This document shows, piece after piece, positions 22,647-34,422 of a stretch of DNA of 64,000 nucleotides. Origin of the DNA: Cephalotus follicularis (lineage: Eukaryota > Streptophyta > Magnoliopsida > Oxalidales > Cephalotaceae); contig BDDD01002907.1 in the NCBI GenBank assembly GCA_001972305.1, positions 62,001 to 126,000 of the forward strand. Reading direction: 5' to 3'. A program made the translations under genes and the position numbers. How positions within the stretch are numbered: the stretch's first letter is position 1; each line of letters begins with the position of its first letter. Under the pieces are notes generated by a model. The model had not been told where the DNA came from and did no database searches. It was given only the letters and a program-made list of their open reading frames with translations.

Positions 22647-23487
22647 TTTTGCGATAAACCGTAGAAGACAAGATGGCAGACCAGACAAAACTATAAGAAC
22701 AGAAAACACAAAACACAAGATTTACGTGGTTCAATAAATATGATCTACGTCAACGGGCAAGGGAGATGAATTCCAGTAAATCAAATGAAAGAGTTACAAG
22801 TTACAAGATTAATTGAGTCGATCACAAAACATAAAACTAGTAACACTTTCTCTCACAAACAAAAACGTACTTTCTGTTTCTCAAATGTACGCGGCGCTCA
22901 AAGTGCTTTACTCTCAATCTATATTTTTACAAGTGAGAACATAACAATATTTATATATATATTCTGTTTCTCAAATGTACGCGGCGCTCAAAGTGTTTTA
23001 CTCTCAATCTATATTTTTACAAGTGAGAACATAACATAACATATATATATATACACATACATACTCTCGCAAAACCCTAATCCGACTAGAAATATGAGTC
23101 ATACTTCGACTTGACTAAGGAGTCCTACTTCGACACGAATAAGGACTAAGGATTGAGTACTCGGACTACTATATCTATGATGGTCTGGCAGATTACTGAG
23201 TGCTCGGGCTACTAACTCTCTGATGGTCTACCAGAGCGCTAAGTGCTCGGACCTCTTACCAGAGAGGTCTGCCTAAGAGTTGGGTGCTCTGTCCTCTGTA
23301 GCTTGAGGTCTGCCAAAGAGTCAGGTGCTCTGACTTCTCTTATCTGATAATCTGTTTGGTAGACTGAGTGCTCTGACTTCGTTCCACTGAAGTATGCCGA
23401 AGAGCTGGGAAGTCTGTCAAAGAGCTGAGAGCTTTGACTTCCTTCTCTGGAGAGAGTCAGACTAAAAAATTCAAGACATATTTAAAA
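22647..23487 (-). repeat. 5' LTR of Tork-like copia
   Basis: Homologous to 17696-18453 but longer, because a 71-bp segment is duplicated with 90-bp period (22874-22944 and 22964-23034). Both termini have mutated (TTTTGCG at the left instead of TGTTGCG, TTTAAAA at the right instead of TTTAACA), showing age. Confidence 0.9.
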
Positions 23488-23492
23488 ATTAT

Positions 23493-23633
23493 AAAGGGTG
23501 TTTACGTGAATTGTATTATTTACCTAGTGATGATTGGTTACTTGGTATTCTAGGCCCATAATAATGACGTAACATCACATGGGTCTTAGGTCTAAATCAA
23601 TTCAACATTTAAAAATTTTAAACTAATCAAATG
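23493..23633. other. Short spacer between two copia insertions
   Basis: This is 141 bp of AT-rich sequence between the target duplication of the Tork-like element and the LTR start at 23634. It is probably original flanking DNA. Confidence 0.5.
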
Positions 23634-24381
23634 TGTTGGCCTTTGCCACCTCGTTAATTGCATTAACATATGTTATTTTGATGATTAACAAACATATATT
23701 ACTTGTATGCATAATTCTCTGAGTTACAACTTCATATACTTACTTGATCTTGTGTCCAAAGTGTGCAAAAGGCTATTTCTGCAGGTACAGGGCAATCCAG
23801 CCGACTGCCAAGCAATCCAGCCGACTGCCAAGGATGAGTAGTCGACTGCCATGGGTTGAGTAGCCGCCTAGTTCTTCAAACAACTCCAAAAACTACAGGA
23901 ACACATGATCCAGCCGACTGCCACAGGGGAGTAGTCGACTACCAGGGGGTCCAGTCGACTGCCAGTGAATCCAGCCGATTGTCCACATATGTGCAATATC
24001 AGGCAATAGCTTTTGTAACTCCATTTTTAGCACCAACAGCCGACTGGAACAGAGCACCAGCCGACTGCCAGGTCCACCAGCCGACTGCCCAGAGGAAGCA
24101 GCCGACTGTCCATCACCAACGGCTATATTCAAAATACGCGCCATCAAATCCAGCTGACTGCCGTATAAATCCAGCCTACAACAAAATTCTTTGCACTAAA
24201 ATCCACTACCTTTTGTTGAACCACCACGTTAGACCAGTTTATCTTAGCTGAAGTAATTTAGATACAAATATGTAGGAGTTATATCTCATCCTATAAACTT
24301 ATTTTAGAACAATAGTATAAATACAAACTCTCTCTACATAATACGCTTACAGAAAAATTAAAAATATTTCCTTGAGTTTAA
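23634..24381 (+). repeat. 5' LTR of a plus-strand copia element
   Basis: It begins TGTTGGCCTTTGCC and ends just before a decayed primer-binding site (TGGTATTATAGC, 24384-24395, against the usual TGGTATCAGAGC). It contains the CAGYCGACTG palindrome array (23790-24172) followed by a TATA box (TATAAATA, 24316-24323). The gag start follows directly. The right edge is accurate to a few bases only. Confidence 0.75.
23790..24172. repeat. CAGTCGACTG palindrome array in copia LTR
   Basis: About ten copies occur of a CCAGCCGACTGCCA-like unit. The unit CAGTCGACTG at 23952-23961 is a perfect 10-bp palindrome. Others deviate at one centre position (CAGCCGACTG). The array lies about 150-520 bp upstream of the TATA box. 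Confidence 0.88.
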
Positions 24382-24395
24382 TTTGGTATTATAGC

Positions 24396-24525
24396 GACAA
24401 TAGACACCATCTCAAGCACTTCCTCAACCTCCATAAATTTATCATTATCCACTAATACCACCACTCCTACTCTCCCCCACCATGCTATGGCGCACTCAAA
24501 TGACCCATTTTCTTTGCGGTCAAAA
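24396..24525 (+). pseudogene. gag: copia gag N-terminal part (left half)
   Basis: The end of this stretch reads LWRTQMTHFLCGQ and continues across the Tekay insertion as KLLGYVDGS at 34116. W...Q....L.GQKLxGYVDGS is the common gag block of plant copia elements. The N-terminal residues are in another frame. The insertion point duplicates caaaa. Confidence 0.75.
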
Positions 24526-26934
24526 TGTAACACCCCGCGCCCGCAGGGCGGACACGTGACATTACTCTCAATCCAATACACAATACAATGGTCGGGACTA
24601 GATATATAAAAATGCGGAAAAACTTAAAAATTTGCAATACATGTCATTGTGCGGAAGATACAATACAATACCATCCATACAATACAAATCCTTTATAACA
24701 ACAATCTTTTGCAGTGCGAAAGTAATCATTTCAATACAATACATTTCAACCATTCCACTACAAAAACTCACAACCAGCTCCGTGATACCCAAGCAGTCGT
24801 GCGACCAAATCGAGTCTTCAATCCTTCTGTTCGCTGCTACCTGCTGCCCTACCTATGCCGCACATAAAAAGTACAACACAACCCCACCCCGAAGGATGGG
24901 GTTAGCCACATTGGCTAAGCAGAAACCTCATACAGCATGTATGCATGTATAATGTGCAATATCGATGACAATCTATGCAATATCAATGTGCAGTGTACAA
25001 TATCCATGCATGACATGGTAAATGCATATGTACAGTTGGCGATCAGACTATCCGTATGACACTGGCCCATAACAGAGCATATGGATAGGATCTATAACAA
25101 TCAATCCATGGCAGACACTCAATGGTAGTGTATCAAACACCCAATCAAGCAATCATATCCTATAAAGCATGCGACCTCGGGTCAGTACAATGTCAATCAA
25201 TAATAATGATCAATCCCACGGAAGGTAGTCCTTCGAAAAAGGTGGGAGATCTATCTACTGCTCTTAGACTGATCAGGTCTGGAACTCGTAGATCTTCCAG
25301 CCTATGGCTGGGTCAATGCAATATCGATGAACTACAACCATGGGGGAGCTACTATACCGTTAGGGAGCTACGACCCTTCGGGAGCATCAATCGTCAATCA
25401 ATACAATACTGGTCGTCAGCAGGTCAATACAATCCAATAAATGATACGATCGACAGAATAGGTGGACAGAGTCAACAACCTAACATGCCGATACGAATCA
25501 TAAGGTCACTCTATAGGATCCATACAATACAATCAATTAATCTGTCAGTACAATATCGATAAGTGGTGATGTCTAATGGAGAAATGGGAATGAGCGTCCA
25601 ACGTTCCGAACTTAGACTCACAACACACATGGCTCAATCAATCAATCAATCAATCAATCACTCAGTAGCCAATAGACGGTGACAATCAAATCAACGAGAT
25701 AGAAGGGAATGTCTATCCGGTTGATGAAAGTCACTGGATCGTCGCCTATGGCTCATTCCGTCACTCTATCAATTTATCAATTTAATCTTTGAAAACTGTG
25801 TTTCAAACGCCTGAATACCTCAAGTGAGGCTCCGGTCAAGCGACAATGTGAAAAGGAGTTGAAAACTAGCTTTAAAACAGTTAAAAATTCCATTCAGCCC
25901 GAAAGGCGTCGATATCCTTGGCCAAAGACATCGATGCGTATCAGGGCATTCTTTTAAAACGGTAGAAGGACATCGACGTCTTTTAAAGACATTGATGTTT
26001 TTCTCTATTTGTATAGAGATTTGGCCGAAGGACGTCAATGTCTTTGAACAAAGACGTCGACGCGATTCAATAAAAGTAACCTAGGAATGCACATCGATGT
26101 TCAACATCGATGTCTTTCCCGGGGAAAAGACATCTCAAGGAAAAGACGTCGATGTCTTTGAAAGACGTCGATGTCTTTGCTGCGGAATCAAGGATACATC
26201 ATTCTAAAACGAAAGACATCGACGTCCATGGGCTAGGGGTCGATGTCTTTGCTGGGCAGGGTTGATTTTTGTGTAGAAAAAGTGGCCAATCTTAAGTCAA
26301 AATCCAATTTAAAGCCGTTCTTTGAAAACTAAGGGTTAAAATCAATCATTTAAGGTTAGTAAAACTTGTTACAACCTTCTAATCTCAATTTCAATCCTCC
26401 TAGATCAATTAGATCAGGGAAATCAATAAAAACCCTAGCTTTTAAATTCAATGCAATACAACCACTCAATTCAATCAATTATGCAATTAAGCAATAAGCA
26501 ATCAAGTAGGGAAGTCCTACCTTTAACGAAGGTTCAAAAGTTGAGCTAACGATCGATCAATCGGCTGAAATCACCCAAAAATCGGCTGCTATGTCACTCA
26601 ATCGACAACCCACACTTGCAATCGGTATCCTTGTTGAAGGAGATGCAATCCGGCTGCTATGGAGATGGAGGGAGGCTGCCAGGAAGAGAGAGAGAGGGAG
26701 AAGGATAGAGAGAGGAGGAAGAATGAAAGAATGAGAGAATGAGAGTGAGAAATTGACTTATATAGTCAATTCGACCAACTCTCCGATACTCAGCCCAAAA
26801 TCTCAACTATACATGCATATAACCAATACAATAACAATAGGTATAGGAATACCTCAATTCAATACAATTCGATATAGTACAATACAGTACAATGTATTGA
26901 TGAACAGTATAAAAAGGGAATTTGGGTCATCACA
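24526..26934 (-). repeat. 3' LTR of Tekay element (2409 bp)
   Basis: It begins TGTAACACCCC and ends TCATCACA. Closely similar throughout to 31712-34115. The palindrome array lies at about 25905-26245 and the TATA-like box near 26757. Confidence 0.94.
25905..26245. repeat. TCGA palindrome array, Tekay 3' LTR
   Basis: About ten GACRTCGAYGTC-like units, including GACGTCGATGTCTTTG twice in tandem near 26144-26178. The array is equivalent to those at 1500-1830 and 33085-33440. Confidence 0.88.
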
Positions 26935-26949
26935 TTCTCCCCTCCTTAA
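26935..26949 (-). other. Polypurine tract of Tekay element
   Basis: On the minus strand AAGGAGGGGAGAA directly precedes the 3' LTR start TGTGATGACC. Confidence 0.85.
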
Positions 26950-26975
26950 AAGAATCTGGTCCCCAGATTCACCAG

Positions 26976-28814
26976 TTAATCGATCAAACAATCAAATAGG
27001 AAAGGATATGTCTCTCTCATATCATCCTCGCGCTCCCAGGTGCGCTCCACTGAACCATGATACTGCCATAGAACACTGACCAAAGGAATGATCTCGTTCC
27101 TCAATACTCTGATATTTCTGTCAACAATATGTATAGGAGTCTCAATAAACGATAAGTCAGGTTCCAGATAAATCTGACTGTACTCAATGATGTGTGAAGG
27201 ATATCAAACATATCTCCTCAACTGAGAAACATGGAACACATCATGAACTCCCGACAATGCTTGAGGCAAGGCAAGCCTGTAAGCAAGTCGTCCAATCCGA
27301 TCCAATACCTCGAAAGGTCCAATAAAATGGGGGAGAGAGCTTTCCTTTCTTCCCGAATCTCCTGACTCCTTTAGTGTGCGATACTTTGAGGAAAACATGG
27401 TCACCATGACCAAACTCCAAGCCTCTACGATGAACATCAGCATAGCTTTTTTGTCTACTCTGTATAACAATCAATCGGTTCTTAATCAATTTCACTTTCT
27501 CTGTGGTAAACTATACAATCTCTTGCCCCAAAAAGCTCTTTTCACCGGCCTAATCCCAACAATATGGTGATCGGTACTTCCTACCATATAGGGATTCATA
27601 AGGAGCCATCTGTATGCTCTCGTGGTAACTATTGTTATACGAGAACTCAATCAAATGTAAGTAGTCATCCCAATTACCTCCAAAGTCGAGAACGCATGCA
27701 CGAAGCATGTTCTCCAATGTCTGAATGGTCCTTTCGGATAAACCATCTGTTTTGAGATGAAAAACAGTGCTGAAACTCAATTATATACCCATAGCTCCCT
27801 ATAACTTCCTCCAAAACCCGGAAGTGAAGCGAGAGTCTCGATCCGAAACAATGCTGACAGGAGCTCCATGTGCTTTAAAAGTCTCTTTTATAAACAATCT
27901 AGACAACTTTTCTCTAGAATAAGTCATCCGAATCGGTAAAAATGGGCCGATTTCCTGAGTCGATCAACAATAACCCATATAGCATCATGTCTGTCGCGTG
28001 TTAGAGGTAACCCGGACACAAAATCCATAGTGATGTGCTCCCATTTCCACTCAGAAATGATCAAAGGCTGAAGCAAGCCTGCCAGTCTCTGGTGCTCTGC
28101 CTTAACTTGCTGACAAGTGAGGCATCTCGATACAAACTCCCCGATTTCTCTCTTTATGCCAATCCACCAATAGCTAAGTTTCAGGTCACGATACATCTTC
28201 GTACTCCCTGGATGGATAGAGAGACGAGATTTATGAGCTTGAGAAACAAGCTCCTCCTTCAACTCACTATCGGCTGGAATGCAAATCGTATTCCGGTATC
28301 TCAATAACCCATCTGTAGATAGAGAGAAATCGGGTTTCAATCCCTCATCAAAAGCAGCAGCCACTTTCTGCAATTCAATATCCATCATCTGAGCATCTCT
28401 AATCCGGTCAAGTAATGCAGGTTTCACACGAATATGGAAAAGAGTCATACAAGACAGCTTGCGACTCAATGCATCTGCAACAACATTTACTTTTCCTGGA
28501 TGGTATTCAATGTCATAATCATAATCATTAAGAAGTTCAAACCACCTTCTCTGTCTCATGTTCAATTCCTTCTGTGAAAAGAGATATCTCAAACTCTTAT
28601 GATCAGTGAAAATAGTGAACTTGGTCCCATAAAGGTAGTGGTGCCATTTTCCAAGAGCAAAGATAATGCCCGCCAACTCCAAGTTATGCACTGGGTAGTT
28701 TTCTTCGTGTGGTTTGATCTTCCTCGATGCATATGCAATCTGTTTGCCGTATTGCATAAGAACGCAACCAAGCCCCTTTTCCAAAAGCATCGGTGTATAC
28801 AACAAAATCTTCAT
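26976..28814 (-). pseudogene. pol: RNase H, integrase and chromodomain of Tekay pol
   Basis: RNase H (about 28814-28480) has [25 protein letters not shown] and VADALSRK. The integrase zinc finger ([28 protein letters not shown]) and core start ([15 protein letters not shown]) follow to 27924. A second core segment lies at 27780-27550, and a C-terminal part at 27470-27204 ends HDVFHVSQLRRYV. After one stop (TGA), a chromodomain reads LVSVLWQYHGSVERTWERE to a stop at 26976. Integrase inserts the cDNA. Chromodomains in this lineage direct insertion to heterochromatin. Frames change between segments. Confidence 0.92.
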
Positions 28815-29936
28815 TCCCGTCTGGCAAGGCTAGGACAGGAGCGGAAATCAATCTATCCTTTAACTCTTGAAAACTTCTTTCACAAACACTATCCCATACA
28901 AAGGGAGAATTCTTCCGTGTCAATCTGGTCAAAGGTGTAACAATACGGGAAAATCCCTTAACAACCGACGATAATACCCTGCTAAACCCAAGAAGCTGTG
29001 AACTTCGGAAGCATTCGTCGGTCGTTTCCAAACTTTCACTGCCTCTACCTTCGATGGATCCACTGATAAACCGTTACCAGAAATAGTGTGTCCAAGAAAA
29101 GTAACCTCCGATAACCAAAACTCGCACTTGTCAAATTTGGCATACAATCGATGATTCCTCAATGTCTGCAATACAATGTAGAGGTGCTGGGCATGCTCCT
29201 CATCGGTCCTAGAATAGACCAAGAGGCCGCCAATGAAGACCACTACAAACTGATCCAAATACTGTTTGAACACTTGGTTCATCAGGTCTATAAAAGCCGC
29301 AGGAGCATTAGTCACACCAAAAGGCATAACTAAGAACTCATAATGGCCATATCTCGATCTGAAAGCCATCTTCAGAACATCTCCGGTCTAACTTTGAACT
29401 GGTGGTAGCCCGATCTCAAGTCGAGCTTAGAAAACACTGTCGCCCCTATAAGCTGGTCGAACAGCTCATCAATGTGCGGTAGAGGGTACTTATTCTTCAC
29501 TGTAACTTTATTGAGTTATCGGTAATCAGTACACATACGGAGCGATCCATCTTTCTTCTTGACAAAAAGAATAGGTGCTCCTCAGGGTGAAGCACTAGGT
29601 CTTATAAAACATTTGTCCAGAAGATTCTGTAACTATATCTTTAACTCTTTCAATTCTATCGGTGCCATACGGTACGGTTCTCGAGAAATTGGTGCAGTTC
29701 CCGGTACCAAATCAATCACAAACTCTATCTCTCTGTCTGGCAGCAACGACGTCAAATCCCGAGGGAAAACATCTCCGAACTCGCAAGCCACTGGAATATC
29801 TTCCAGTTCCGGCCGCCATCTGTCTGTATCGAGCACATGTGCCAGAAACCCCTGGCATCCCTGTCGTAACAATCTGTCCGCATGCAAAGCCGAAATCATC
29901 AGAATAAACAATGGCTCTAAGGTGTCAAGAAACTGA
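28815..29936 (-). pseudogene. pol: Reverse transcriptase of Tekay pol with altered active site
   Basis: The frame at 29911-29633 contains VFPRDLTSLLPDREIEFVID and PISREPYRMAP, the entry to Ty3 reverse transcriptase. After a short broken stretch, 29369-28929 contains [20 protein letters not shown] and [10 protein letters not shown]. The catalytic F/YIDDIL block reads FIGGLL at about 29222-29237, so both metal-binding aspartates are glycine (codons at 29226-29231). Even without the frame breaks this copy could not polymerise DNA. Confidence 0.92.
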
Positions 29937-30694
29937 AAAGGTGGTCGTCCCGGAGGACTGAAACCACTACTTTCCGATGATAATCCACCACAACAAAGCT
30001 AGCAGACAACTAATCCATGCCAAGAATCATATCTAGGCAATCCATCGGTAAAATAATAACATCAGCTAACAAGCAACGATCATCAATCTCTACAAAACAA
30101 TCTTCGCACACTCGATCGGTGGTCGCTGACTCACCGAGAGGTGTGGATACCTCCATCAAGAAGGGAAGGTACTCGGGTCTCAAACCAACATGGGAGAATC
30201 AATAAGAACCCATGCTGGAAGCTGAAGGAGTCGAATGGTACCTTCGATCACAACATTTGACCCTGCTACAGCACTCGGTTCCATAGCAAACACTCTAGCC
30301 TGAACTGTCGGAACAGAACTCATAGGTCGTTTCCCTATGGACTGCGAAGTTCCACTGGAAGAAGACGGTACACTGGTGGTCGATTCCTGTAAAGGCGATG
30401 CCCGCTGTGTCTGATCCAATCCTCTAGGATGAGAACTCAGAGGACAGTCTCTAGCAATGTGGTCGGAACCACCACAACCCAAACAATGGCCCAAAAACCA
30501 TCTACAATTCTTAGAAGTATGGTTGGTCTTCTGAAAATGCACACAAGAAACCGTAGCACTCTGATCACCGCTCCCAGAAAATCTAGAGGGTGTACCCTGA
30601 CTAGGTGCTGAAGATCGGTCTCCTCGACGTGCGTTCCTCGATCTGCCTCTCTTCTGAGAACGGGATGGGTTCCCGCTATCCTGATTGCTACCAT
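29937..30694 (-). pseudogene. Nucleocapsid and protease region of Tekay element
   Basis: The frame at 30542-30180 carries one CCHC knuckle (CLGCGGSDHIARDC), a serine-rich linker, RPMSSVPTVQARVFAM and then the protease entry (VVIEGTIRLLQLPAWVLIDS). The protease Asp motif is in the form LIDSP, which departs from the usual LIDSGA/TH because of a stop or shift after it. The overlapping frame at 30694-30437 shows the gag C-terminus is shifted. Confidence 0.75.
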
Positions 30695-31545
30695 GAGAAC
30701 CAGGTGAGGGGCTTCTATCAGTCTCTATGATTTAGCACTGCCACTGTCACTACCACTCTGCCAAGAAGAAGGAGTAGGCCTGGCGCGGGCTATATCTCTC
30801 ATCAATTTAGCCTCAGCTGCATAGCTCGGGAATAAATATCTGATATGGAGGTCAAACCCAAGGGAGTCAGGTGCCTCCTCAAATCCAATCTCAGTCCCCG
30901 ACGGAACTTCTTTACTCTACGCTGTTGGCCTTCCACTAAGTATGGGGCAGATCAGGCTAACTGTATGAATCTCGCCTCATACTCAGCAACTGTCTTGCTT
31001 CCTTGTACCAAGTTAGCAAATTCAATCTCTCTTCTGTCTGTCTCTACCCGAGGGTAGTACCTTGCATTGAATTCTCTTTTGAAGGCATCCCAAGAACGGA
31101 CTATACCATTCCTTGTCCAAACTGTGTTAACCATAGCCCACCAGTGCTCGGCTTCCCCTTGGAGTATATACACTGCCAATACCAATTTCTGTTCATCATC
31201 ACATCCCATGACCTCAAAGATCTTCTCCAAAAGGGTTAGCCAGGACTCAGCAAGAGTAGGATCAGGGAGTCCTACAAATGCTGGAGGCTGTAACTTTAAG
31301 AAGCAGCTCAACATGTCTTTCCTCCTTGGTTTGCGTTCAATTCGAGCATGTTGGCATCCCATCAGAGTATGCATCTGTGCCATAGTGGCTCCCAACTATC
31401 TCCAAACCTCGGGATCAGCCCCGGCTGGTGGAGAATTAGGTTCATACTCTGGAAAAACATTACCGGGCGCCGGTTTATTAACAAAAGGAGCAGGGGCAGG
31501 AGCATTCCTTCCTCCTCGACAGCCACACCTTCCCCTATTGTTCAT
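30695..31545 (-). pseudogene. gag: gag of Tekay element
   Basis: The start ATG at 31545 is followed by NRGRCGCRGGRNAPAPA. One in-frame TAG after EVWR interrupts it near 31397. The frame then runs from GATMAQMHTLM to 30952 with RKDMLSCFLKLQPPAF, LVLAVYILQGEAEHWW and RSWDAFKREFNARYYP, which is the retrotransposon gag domain of Ty3 elements. It forms the particle shell. A frameshift at about 30950 separates it from the zinc-knuckle part. Confidence 0.9.
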
Positions 31546-31690
31546 TGCTTTAACGAAGACGACAATGGGATGATCAGATGCAAATCTCTTTCAATCCAGT
31601 ATCAATCTGTATTCCAGCAACAAGGACATGAAAAGATATCATGCAATTCCATTCAGTCACTCTCAATCAATGCATTAGCTAGCAGGCCCA

Positions 31691-31708
31691 CCAATGTCTC
31701 TGATACCA
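31691..31708 (-). other. Primer-binding site of Tekay element
   Basis: Minus-strand TGGTATCAGAGACATTGG, 3 nt inside the 5' LTR, identical to the site at 270-287. Confidence 0.88.
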
Positions 31709-31711
31709 TTC

Positions 31712-34115
31712 TGTAACACCCCGCGCCCGCAGGGCGGGCACGTGGCATTACTCTCAATCCAATACACAATACAATGGTCGGGATTAGCAATATAAAAATG
31801 CGAAAAAACTTAAAACTTTGCAATACATGTCATTGTACGGAAGATACAATACAAGACCATCCATATAGTACAAATCCTTTATAACAACAATCTTTTACAG
31901 TGCGACAGTAGTCATTTCCATACAATACATTTCAACCATTCCACTACAAAAACTCATGACCAGCTCCGCGATACCCAAGCAGTCGTGCGACCAAATCGAG
32001 TCTTCAATCCTTCTGTCCGCTGCTACCAGCTGCCCTACCTATGTCGCACACAAAAAGTACAACACAGCCCCACTCGAAGGATGGGGTTTGCCACGCTGGC
32101 TAAGCAGAAACCTCATGCAATATTTATGCATGTACAATGTGCAATATCGGTGACAATCTATGCAATATCAATGTGCAGTGTACAATATCAAAGCATGACA
32201 TGGTAAATGCATATGTACAGTTGGCAATCAGACTATCCGTATGACATTGGCCCATAACAGAGCATATGGATAGGATCTATAACAATCAATCCATGGCAGA
32301 CACTCAATGGTAGTGTATCAAACACCCAATCAAGCAATCATATCCTATAGAGCATGCGACTTCGGGTCAGTACAATGTCAATCAATAACAATGATCAATC
32401 CCACTGAAGGTAGTACTTCAAAAAAGGTGGGAGATCTATCTACTGCTCTCAGACTGATCAAGTTTGGAACTCGTAGATCTTCCAACCTATGGCTGGGTCA
32501 ATGCAATATCGATGAGCTAAAACCATGGGGGAGCTAATATACCGTTAGGGAGCTACGACCCTCCAGGAGCATCAATCGTAAATCAATACAATACTGCTCG
32601 TCAGCAGGTCAATACAATCCAATAAATGATACGATCAACAGAATAGGTGGACAAAGTCAACAACCTACATGCCGATACGAATCATAAGGTCGCTCTATAG
32701 GATCCATACAATACAATCAATTAATCTGTCAGTACAATGCCAATAAATGGTGATGTCTAATGGAGAAATGGGAATGAGTGTCCAACGTTCCGAACTTAGA
32801 CTCACAACACTCATGGCTCAATCAATCAATCAATCAGTAGCCAATAGACGGTGACAATTGATTCAACGAGATAGAAGGGAATGTCTATCCGGTGGATGAA
32901 AGTCACTGGATCATCGCTTATGGCTCATTTCGTCACTCTATCAATTTATCAATTTAATCTTTGAAAACTGTAGAAAACTGTGTTTCAAACGCTTGAATAC
33001 CTCAAGTGAGGCTCCGGTCAAGCGGCAATGTGAAAAGGAGTTGAAAACTAACTTTAAAATAGTTAAAAATTCCATTCATCCTGAAAGGCGTCGATGTCCT
33101 TGGCCAAAGACATCGATGCGTATCAGGGCATTCTTTTAAAACTGTAGAAGGACATCGGCGTCTTTGAAAGATATCGATGTCTTTATCTATCTGTATAGAG
33201 ATTTGGACGAAGGACGTCGATGTCTTTGAACAAAGACGTCGACGCGATTCAATAAAAGTAACATGGGAATGCGCATCGATGTTCAACATCGATGTCTTTC
33301 CTGGGGAAAAGACATCTCAAGGCAAAGACGTCGATGTCTTTGAAAGACGCCGATGTATTTGAAAGACGTCGATGTCTTTGCTGCAGAATCAAGGATACAA
33401 CATTCTAAAGCGAAAGTCATCGACGTCCATGGGCTAGGGGTCGATGTTTTTGCTGGGCAGGGTCGATTTTTGTGCAGAAAAAGTTGCCAATCTCAAGTCA
33501 AAATCCAATTTAAAGCCGTTCTTTGAAGGCTAAGGGTTAAAATCAATCATTTAAGGTTAGTAAAACTTGTTACAACCTTCTAATCTCAATTTCAATCCTC
33601 CTAGATCAATTAGATCAGGGAAATTAATAAAAACCCTAGTTTTTCACTTCAATGCAATACAATCACTCAATTCAATCAATTATGCAATTAAGCAATAGGC
33701 AATCAAGTAGGGAAGTCCTACCTTTAACGAAGCTTCAAAAGTTGAGCTAACGATTGATCAATCGGCTGAAATCACCCAAAAATTGGCTGCTGTGTCACTC
33801 AATCGGCAACCCACACTTGCAATCGGTATCCTCGTTGAAGGAGATGTAATCTGGCTACTATGGAGATGAATGGAGGCTGCCAATAAGAGAGAGAGAGAGA
33901 GAGGAAGAAGAATGAAAGAATGAGAGTGAGAAATTGGCTTATATAGTCAATTTGACCAACTCTCCGATACTTATCCCAAAATCTCGACTATACATGCATA
34001 TAACCAATACAATAACAATAGGTATAGGAATACCTCAATTCAATACAATTCGATACAGTACAATACGGTACAATTTGTGCATGAACAGTACAAAAAGGGA
34101 ATTCGGGTCATAACA
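31712..34115 (-). repeat. 5' LTR of Tekay element (2404 bp)
   Basis: It begins TGTAACACCCC and ends TCATAACA. Nearly collinear with 24526-26934. The palindrome array lies at 33085-33440, the TATA-like box near 33947. Confidence 0.94.
33085..33440. repeat. TCGA palindrome array, Tekay 5' LTR
   Basis: About ten to twelve units, several as GACGTCGATGTCTTTGAAA repeats near 33328-33378, where one extra partial unit has been gained relative to the 3' LTR. Confidence 0.88.
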
Positions 34116-34422
34116 CAAAAACTCCTTGGATATGTTGATGGATCCAATCCCTGCCCTCCCTCTAATATCTCTGCTAGAGAAAGTGATAATGTTGCTGCTA
34201 CTCTATGGGTTGATCAAGATCAAATCTTAGCCAGCATGATTATTTCATCTTCAAGTGAGGAGGTTATCCCACTTGTTGTTGGCCTATCCACATCTCATGA
34301 TATATGATGTGCTTTAGAATCAGCCTATTCCTCGCCTTCCAACACTCTAGTATTACATCTTCACATGCAATTGCAACATTCACAGCAACTGATGAGTCAG
34401 CATCTACCTTTTTACAACGTCT
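34116..34422 (+). pseudogene. gag: copia gag (right half), interrupted
   Basis: KLLGYVDGSNPCPPSN, then TLWVDQDQILASMIISSSSEEVIPLVVGLSTS, is a typical copia gag (UBN2 type) and continues the piece ending at 24525. A TGA replaces the usual Trp codon after STSHDI. The frame is cut at 34422 by the LTR of the next copia element. Confidence 0.85.

Larger units (their letters stand above)
17696..23487 (-). mobile_element. Ty1/copia LTR retrotransposon, Tork-like
   Basis: Two LTRs (17696-18453 and 22647-23487) enclose gag-pol on the minus strand in copia order (gag, protease, integrase, reverse transcriptase, RNase H). Flanking attat at 17691-17695 and 23488-23492 is a perfect 5-bp target duplication. 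The polypurine tract (minus-strand GGTGGAGATT) is next to the left LTR and a primer-binding site is next to the right LTR. The gag start wording (SFDGQNNFGLWRIKM) resembles Tork/Tnt1-type elements. Many stops and shifts show it is dead. Confidence 0.92.
24526..34115 (-). mobile_element. Full-length Ty3 Tekay (chromovirus) retrotransposon
   Basis: The 9590-bp element has LTRs 24526-26934 (3') and 31712-34115 (5') and is flanked by caaaa at 24521-24525 and 34116-34120. On the minus strand it has the primer-binding site, gag with zinc knuckle, protease, reverse transcriptase, RNase H, integrase, chromodomain and polypurine tract, in the Ty3 order. The chromodomain and the HDVFHVSQLRRYV motif place it with Tekay/Del chromoviruses. 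Coding is broken by stops and frameshifts, and the reverse transcriptase active site is altered. Confidence 0.95.

Noticed and set aside
23634-24381. Solo LTR without an internal region
   Set aside because: A decayed primer-binding site and copia gag follow directly and continue past the Tekay insertion, so it is the 5' LTR of a once larger element.
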